DNA from: Holtermannia corniformis
Taxonomy: Eukaryota > Basidiomycota > Tremellomycetes > Holtermanniales
Direction of reading: 5' to 3'
Length of the DNA stretch: 64,000 bases
Assembly (NCBI GenBank): GCA_001599935.1
Contig: BCIJ01000004.1
Span: 707,716 to 771,715 of the forward strand
Part shown: positions 59,091 to 64,000 of the stretch, in pieces
How positions within the stretch are numbered: position 1 is the first letter of the stretch
Layout of the letters: each line of letters opens with the position of its first letter
Position numbers and translations under genes: made by a program
Notes under the pieces: model-generated
The model's database searches: none
Told to the model about the DNA's origin: nothing
The model's input: only the letters and a program-made list of their open reading frames with translations

Positions 59091-62000
59091 TCAGGCTGGT
59101 AGCTCACCCTCTGCGACCTGCTTCTGCTCGCCTGACAACCCGGCATCGTCGTCGCCATGCGCTTTGAGGAACGCCTCGACCTCGTCCAGCACGCCGTCGT
59201 CTTCGTCCCCACCGCCCTCGCCCTCGTCATCACCATCGCTGTCGCCGATAGCGTCAATCGCAAAGTTGGGTCGCTGCATCACAGCCTCTTGCGCCGCGCG
59301 GACCATCTCGCTCTCTTCGCGATGGCGCTGCTGAGTGACTGCAAACGAACCGGTTGAACTCGAAGTGGCGACCGTTTGCGTTGATTGAACGGATGCAGAC
59401 GACTGACTGCGCTTGCGCTGGTCGGGAGTGAGCAGCGATTCGCGTGTCTTGAAGTCGGTCGGCACGTTCGGGTCGACTTTACCAATGGCTGGCTTGCGCC
59501 ATTCGGCGTGTTTGCCCAGCGCTGAACCAATCCCATCAGCGAATCGGTTGAAGCGCGACTTGTTCCTGCGCCAGTCAGCTCTCCTCAACCCACCGACTAC
59601 ACCCACTCATTCGTCAAGACCAAGTTCATCAACCCCCCCACGAGCGTGTCCGGCTTCTGGTGCGCCGCGTGGTAGTTTTCAATATCTGTCCGGTCGAGCC
59701 GGAACGAGTTGGCGAGGTCCGACTCGAAGAAGCCTTCCAGCAGCTCATCGGCCAGGATCACCATGCGGAACGTGGCGAGGTCTGGGTTGTCAGCCGTGCG
59801 ACGATCGGATCCGTCTGCTCACTGAGATACGGCAGGTTGTGCGGACCAGCGTTTGAGAGCGAGCGTTCCCGCGTCGCGCTTGCAGGCTCAGTATCGCCAT
59901 TCTCGACCTCGTTGGGCTGCACAACCGATGATTCTGGCGCCGTGGCATCGCCAAACTCGAACGCGTTAAGGATGAAACGCGAGACGGCAGCGAGGTACGT
60001 GTCGCCCGGCTCGTTGCGGAAGATGAACTGCAAGGTGAGTTGGACACATGCACCTAGCAGGACGCACTAGCAGAGACTCGGATAGTTGAATGACTTCATC
60101 CTTTGTCAAGAACCCATCCTTGTTTTTGTCATGCTGAGGGCGTCAGATAGGTTGCCGTGCGACCTCGCATCACTCACCAAGTTGAAGAACCACTCGATCG
60201 ACTCCATCAGCCCGGCGCCGACAATGCCATTTAGGCCAGTGACGACATCCTGCACACTTAACTTGGTCCACCGTGTGCAACAGTACCCACCTGCAAACAC
60301 AGCGTGCCCATCTGCTGCAAGTCCCAACTGAAGAAGAGCCTGATTATCCATCAGCCACGCCCTCCTGCCTCGCACGGACTCACCGATCAATCACCTCGTG
60401 CTCCGCTATCCGCCTCTCTGTCCGACCGGCAAAGCCAAACCCGTTACTCGTCACCGTCTCCTCGCGCGCCCATGTCGCGACCTCGCTCAAAAACACACGA
60501 AACGTCTTGAGATCGATGCGCGTCTCGACTCGGCCTTGTGCATCGACCGAGAGCTTTGGCGCGTCAGTGGCATCAGGCATGCCGGTGGCGCTCGTGCCGC
60601 TCCCACCGGCTTCAGGCGAGCACACGGCCGCAAAGTACTTGTCGTAGATGACGCCGACTTGGTCCTTGTCAAACTGCCCGACAGCCTTGAGGTTGCGTAC
60701 CGCGGCTCGCTTTGAAAACTTTTCAATCTCATCCGAGATGATGGCGCGCAGGCGCTTGCGCTCAATCGTGATCGTGTCCTCGGTGATGACATTGAACTCG
60801 CGGAACGCGACAACGAGTAGCTCTTGAAAGTTTGTGATTGCGCGCACGCGCGGGTCGGCGTGATCTGGATGCGCGGATTCACCGATCGTGGCGAAATAGC
60901 CGCGCATGAGGTTGATAAACATGCCGTCGTCGGTGACTTCGAGCAGTGCTTCGCCATTGATCTTGAGCACCGCTGCGCGCGTCAGTAACCGGCCAATGGC
61001 GAAGTCATTGCACTGACCAAGCCCAATCTGGAACAAGACCTTGACACCCATCGCCAGCACACAGTCGACCACGCGGAACGCAAAGATGAGCGGCATCGAG
61101 TTGATGTACAAACTCAGGAACCACCTGAGCCCGTCAGCCATCGCTCTCAGAGCGCGCGCAGACGTACGGTAGCGACGCGACCGAGATCTGGACGTCGACC
61201 GAGACAAAGTGCTCATGGATCATCGGCAGGCAGCGATTGACCAGGCTCTCGAACACGCGCTGGTCGAGTAGCGTGCCTTCCATCGAGGGACTGTAGTAAC
61301 CGGGCAGGATGCGGTCGCACAGGACTTCGAGTAGCCAAAACGCTTGCTCTTCCGACATGTAGCTAGTGTCATCAGCAAGTCGTCTTGCGAATAACAAGCT
61401 GCTCACATGAGAAGCCTGGGCCGATCGCGAGTCAGCAACCCCTGCGTCAGCATCAAGCCAGTCGACGCACCCAGCCACAACCTGCGTTGTCGTCAGTTCG
61501 GCCCACAAAGCGCCTCGAGTCACTCACGATATTCAGCGCCTGACAGTAACTTCAACCCCGTCAGCTCGTCGCTCGGTCCAGCCGTCGACGCACCCCAATT
61601 CCGGATTCCGAAAGCTGTAGGCCACCAGCACCCTCCTGAGCTTATCCAGACCCTCATCCGTCTGGTAAGCCTTGTATTCCGGCAACGAGCGATTCAAGTC
61701 CTTTTCAATCTCGTCGGTTGATGTCGAGTGTTTGCCTGCGTTCTCGGACAGGAGCAAGGCGTAGGTTTGGGGATTTGAGAAGCGGAGGTCTGCGACGTGT
61801 CAGCGTAGTGCTGTACGTGCTGATGTGGGGGTGAAGCAAAGCCAGATGTAGCAGGATACGACCGCAAGGCAGCTAGCTGCGCTATCATGCCTATATAGCA
61901 TCGTGTCTCGGCCATGGCCAGAAGCTTGGCACGACCTTACGCCAGAGACGTTCCGAGGCAGTAGGCAGCATTACTACCGAAGTGACAGCTGCTTTGCGCA

Positions 62001-64000
62001 GGGTTCGTTGCTGATGCGCGGTCCGGATTAGCCCGTGGCAAGCAGCACGGTGCGGTCTCTTTGGTGTATGCCGCAACCATCGCGACGGTGTTGACAGACC
62101 ATCGTGTTGTGCAGCGAAGCGATCGGCAATCTCTTCGTACCACAATGCGCCCGTCGAGGCCTGCACGGCAACGCAAGGCGGCTACGATCTCAGACTTACA
62201 GAAGCAGCAGCGCTTCCTGTCCTAGTCTTGCTGAACAAGTTGATTCGGATGATCAGCTTCACGTTGATGGTCGTGAATCTGATTGCAATCCTACCTCAAC
62301 TACTCCACTGGGACAATGGGCGCATCAAAGGTAAGGAACGCAGTGTAAGCGCGAGGCAGAGATACGGAGCCGGTGACCATACATGGCCAGAAGACGCGCC
62401 TTCCGGAAGCAGGTCCTTGGGGGAAGTCGACTCGCGAGACTGTACTTTGGCACAGGACCCCAGCCGCCGTATTGAACACAGTCGAAGAGCGATCGTCGCT
62501 CGCGCTAGTTTCACACGGCGGTGATCTATTTCAAGACTATCGTTGCTGTCTCCTGACAACCAGAGGATCCTAGGCTGCTTTGCGCACAGAATGCATCGGT
62601 TCAGACAAGCCCGTCGGCACGGTACTCACCGCCGGGAGCTGAGAGTTCAAGAAGCGAGAGCTTGCTTGTCGTCCCGCACCACACGGCGGTGCCGTGATAA
62701 AAGCGAGCGCTGCCATCACCCTACAAATCAGAGATCTCGAGTCCTGATTCGCGCCCTTCCTCAGCATTGGAGCGTCTGTAGGCTTGGCCGAGAGAGGGCA
62801 CGATAGAACGCCCTGCCAAAGCAAAACCATTCCACAAGGCGGTGCATCACGGAATCGATGGTTGCCATCTCGCGTTCCGCGCACGGCATACCCTATCGGT
62901 TCGGTAGACTCGCCAGCAAGAGAGCACACCGGCGCGCCAAACAGACCGACCGAGGCGAACGCAGACTCACAGATTGAGCCCGACAACGTCTCCCACAGTT
63001 CGCCCCTTAACCGACTCGGGAGCCCGACCTGGAGTAATCTTTGAAATGGTGGGTAGCGTAACACTGTCAGCGTCAGCTCTACCTCGCTCGCTCGCTCGAC
63101 TCGACGCACACGTCAGATTCCTGCCATGGATCGCAAAATACTCTTTCCAGAGCTTGATCTTGCTCTTCTCCCTTAGTCTCTTTGCGTCGCCCGGGTAGCC
63201 AAAGCGTTCTCCTAGACCGCGCGCATAGGGACCTTTGGTTTCGCCTCCTGGGCCGCGGAGATCGCCTTGGTCTGTGCCGGCGCTGTCGTCTGTGTTTGAG
63301 AGGAGCAGGTATTCAGAGTAGAGTGAGGGTGAGAAGGCTTTGAGTAGTTTCATGGACGGGATCTGGGTAGTGTTAGCCGGAGGGGACGAGGGGACGGACG
63401 TACCTGCGCTTTGAGGGCGTCTCGGAGTAGGATTGAAAAGTGTTCGGCGGTTGGGAGGAGGGATGTGAGTTGGAGGATCTGTGATGGGTTAGTCTGCTAG
63501 CGTAGCTTGGTGCACACAAGACTGATCGATGGGCTGGAACAGGGGGAGAGAGACGTACGATTCGCATCCCGTGCCATGTCGCGAGTGATAGCGCGAACAC
63601 TCCGGCGCGCGAGTTGAGGCTATGAGACGAGATCAGCGCTGTACCCAAGGCAGGCGGACCGCGCGCACCGCTCGACCCTTCGGATCGTGTACAGTGGTAG
63701 TGTGCAGCGAGCTGATTTACGGTCGAGCGAGATGAAGCAGAGGAACGGCGGGAGGAGCGAGAGCCGGCCTGCCTGTGGTGGTGTGAGCAGAGTGCGCGGC
63801 GAGAGATTGGTGATGTAGAGAACACGGCTGCTGCGCTGGACACGATACCGAGCTTGACCAACAGCGCACGACCTCTCACGACCGACACTCACATACACCT
63901 CCTCTTTGCCCTCTACCGACAGCACGGCGTTGATCTCCATCGGCTGCAAGCCCGTTTGCCCCTCTTGCGCGAGGGTGGCTCTGGCATACTGCTTGACGAG
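59091..64000 (-). CDS. GYP2: Rab GTPase-activating protein, GRAM-TBC-EF-hand (Gyp2/Mdr1 type), 5' end cut by window
   Basis: It stimulates GTP hydrolysis by Ypt/Rab GTPases in membrane traffic. The part inside the window begins within a GRAM domain ([47 protein letters not shown]). The TBC domain has [32 protein letters not shown] (Arg finger), [20 protein letters not shown] (Gln finger), [39 protein letters not shown] and [20 protein letters not shown] canonical EF-hand loop follows ([12 protein letters not shown]). The C-terminus is acidic and ends AEGELPA. The Gln finger region is built from exons of 22, 11 and 9 nt, and an 1180-base intron interrupts the TBC domain between SGSI and YLRFSNPQ. 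The start codon lies beyond position 64000. Confidence 0.93.
61407..61415 (-). other. 9-nt microexon in the TBC domain
   Basis: On the minus strand GCTTCTCAT follows a ggcccag acceptor and precedes a gtgagc donor. With its neighbours it gives VVAGLLIYMSEE, exactly the expected TBC sequence. Confidence 0.85.
61471..61481 (-). other. 11-nt microexon in the TBC domain
   Basis: GTTGTGGCTGG on the minus strand, between an acgcag acceptor and a gtgcgt donor. Its length is not a multiple of 3, so skipping it would shift the frame unless the neighbouring microexons are skipped too. Confidence 0.85.
61528..61549 (-). other. 22-nt microexon carrying the YCQ glutamine finger
   Basis: The exon encodes the rest of a Gly codon and YCQALNI, including the catalytic Gln of TBC GAPs. 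It follows a ttgaag acceptor with a GCTGAC branch point and precedes a gtgagt donor. Confidence 0.87.
61790..62969 (-). other. 1180-base intron inside the TBC domain
   Basis: The donor is GTGAGT at 62969 and the acceptor GTCGCAG at 61790, with a GCTGAC branch point. Joining ATC T|AC gives SGSIYLRFSNPQ, as in Gyp2-type proteins, so nothing is missing. It is over 20 times longer than most introns here. It holds only short conflicting ORFs, and no terminal repeats were found by eye. Confidence 0.87.

Noticed and set aside
61800..62960. Nested gene within the long TBC intron
   Set aside because: The ORFs of 66-98 residues conflict between frames and strands, have no motif and cannot be joined into a longer product.

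Overview
This window is nuclear DNA from a basidiomycete fungus, probably a yeast-like lineage; I cannot place it below phylum. Almost every gene is cut by short spliceosomal introns of about 40-60 bases with GTRNGT donors, a CTGAC or CTAAC branch point and a YAG acceptor. The gene content is fungal: Pma1-type H+-ATPase, Ert1-type zinc cluster, CFEM protein, GH17 transmembrane glucanase, Hmp1/CsbD-like protein, iron-regulator-type GATA factor, Bmt2 and Dbp7. I rebuilt the genes by joining ORF pieces at splice sites and comparing them with remembered family motifs. Exon edges are therefore predictions, although many are fixed by a conserved motif that reads through the junction.

Layout. 1-1890: no gene seen. 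1.9-10.1 kb: eIF2D, a small membrane protein, an Mdm35-like protein with a long insert, an RBM42-like RRM protein, a GH13 alpha-glucosidase and a small acidic protein. 10.3-16.4 kb: Orm1/ORMDL (with an 812-base intron), an Hmp1/CsbD-like protein, Bmt2, and an intronless PA-clan protease-like protein. 16.9-26.7 kb: CFEM membrane protein, Ser-rich membrane protein, GH17 glucanase, POT-family transporter head to head with a Gfo/Idh/MocA oxidoreductase, and a coiled-coil protein. 27-31.6 kb: gene-poor, with a very short iron-type GATA factor. 31.6-40.4 kb: Pma1, guanine deaminase and a lysine-rich nuclear-type protein with 16 introns, all phase 0. 40.4-42.6 kb: an intron-containing tRNA-Tyr in otherwise empty DNA. 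42.6-50.5 kb: Ert1-like factor, homeodomain factor and long-chain acyl-CoA synthetase. 50.5-52.7 kb: empty. 52.7-64 kb: uncharacterised proteins, Dbp7, and a Gyp2/Mdr1-type GRAM-TBC-EF-hand Rab GAP that runs off the right edge.

How the genes relate. This is a mosaic of housekeeping and surface genes, not a single pathway cluster. Loose themes are carbon metabolism (alpha-glucosidase, Ert1, acyl-CoA synthetase), cell surface and plasma membrane (Pma1, CFEM, GH17, POT), lipid homeostasis (Orm1, Mdm35, acyl-CoA synthetase) and ribosome or translation (eIF2D, Bmt2, Dbp7).

The most striking signal is architectural. Exons of 9-22 nt are common, and several carry the catalytic motif of the enzyme: the YCQ glutamine finger of the TBC GAP, the ENHDQ motif of the alpha-glucosidase and the YGMT motif of the acyl-CoA synthetase. 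Against introns of about 45 bases, two introns stand out at 812 and 1180 bases.
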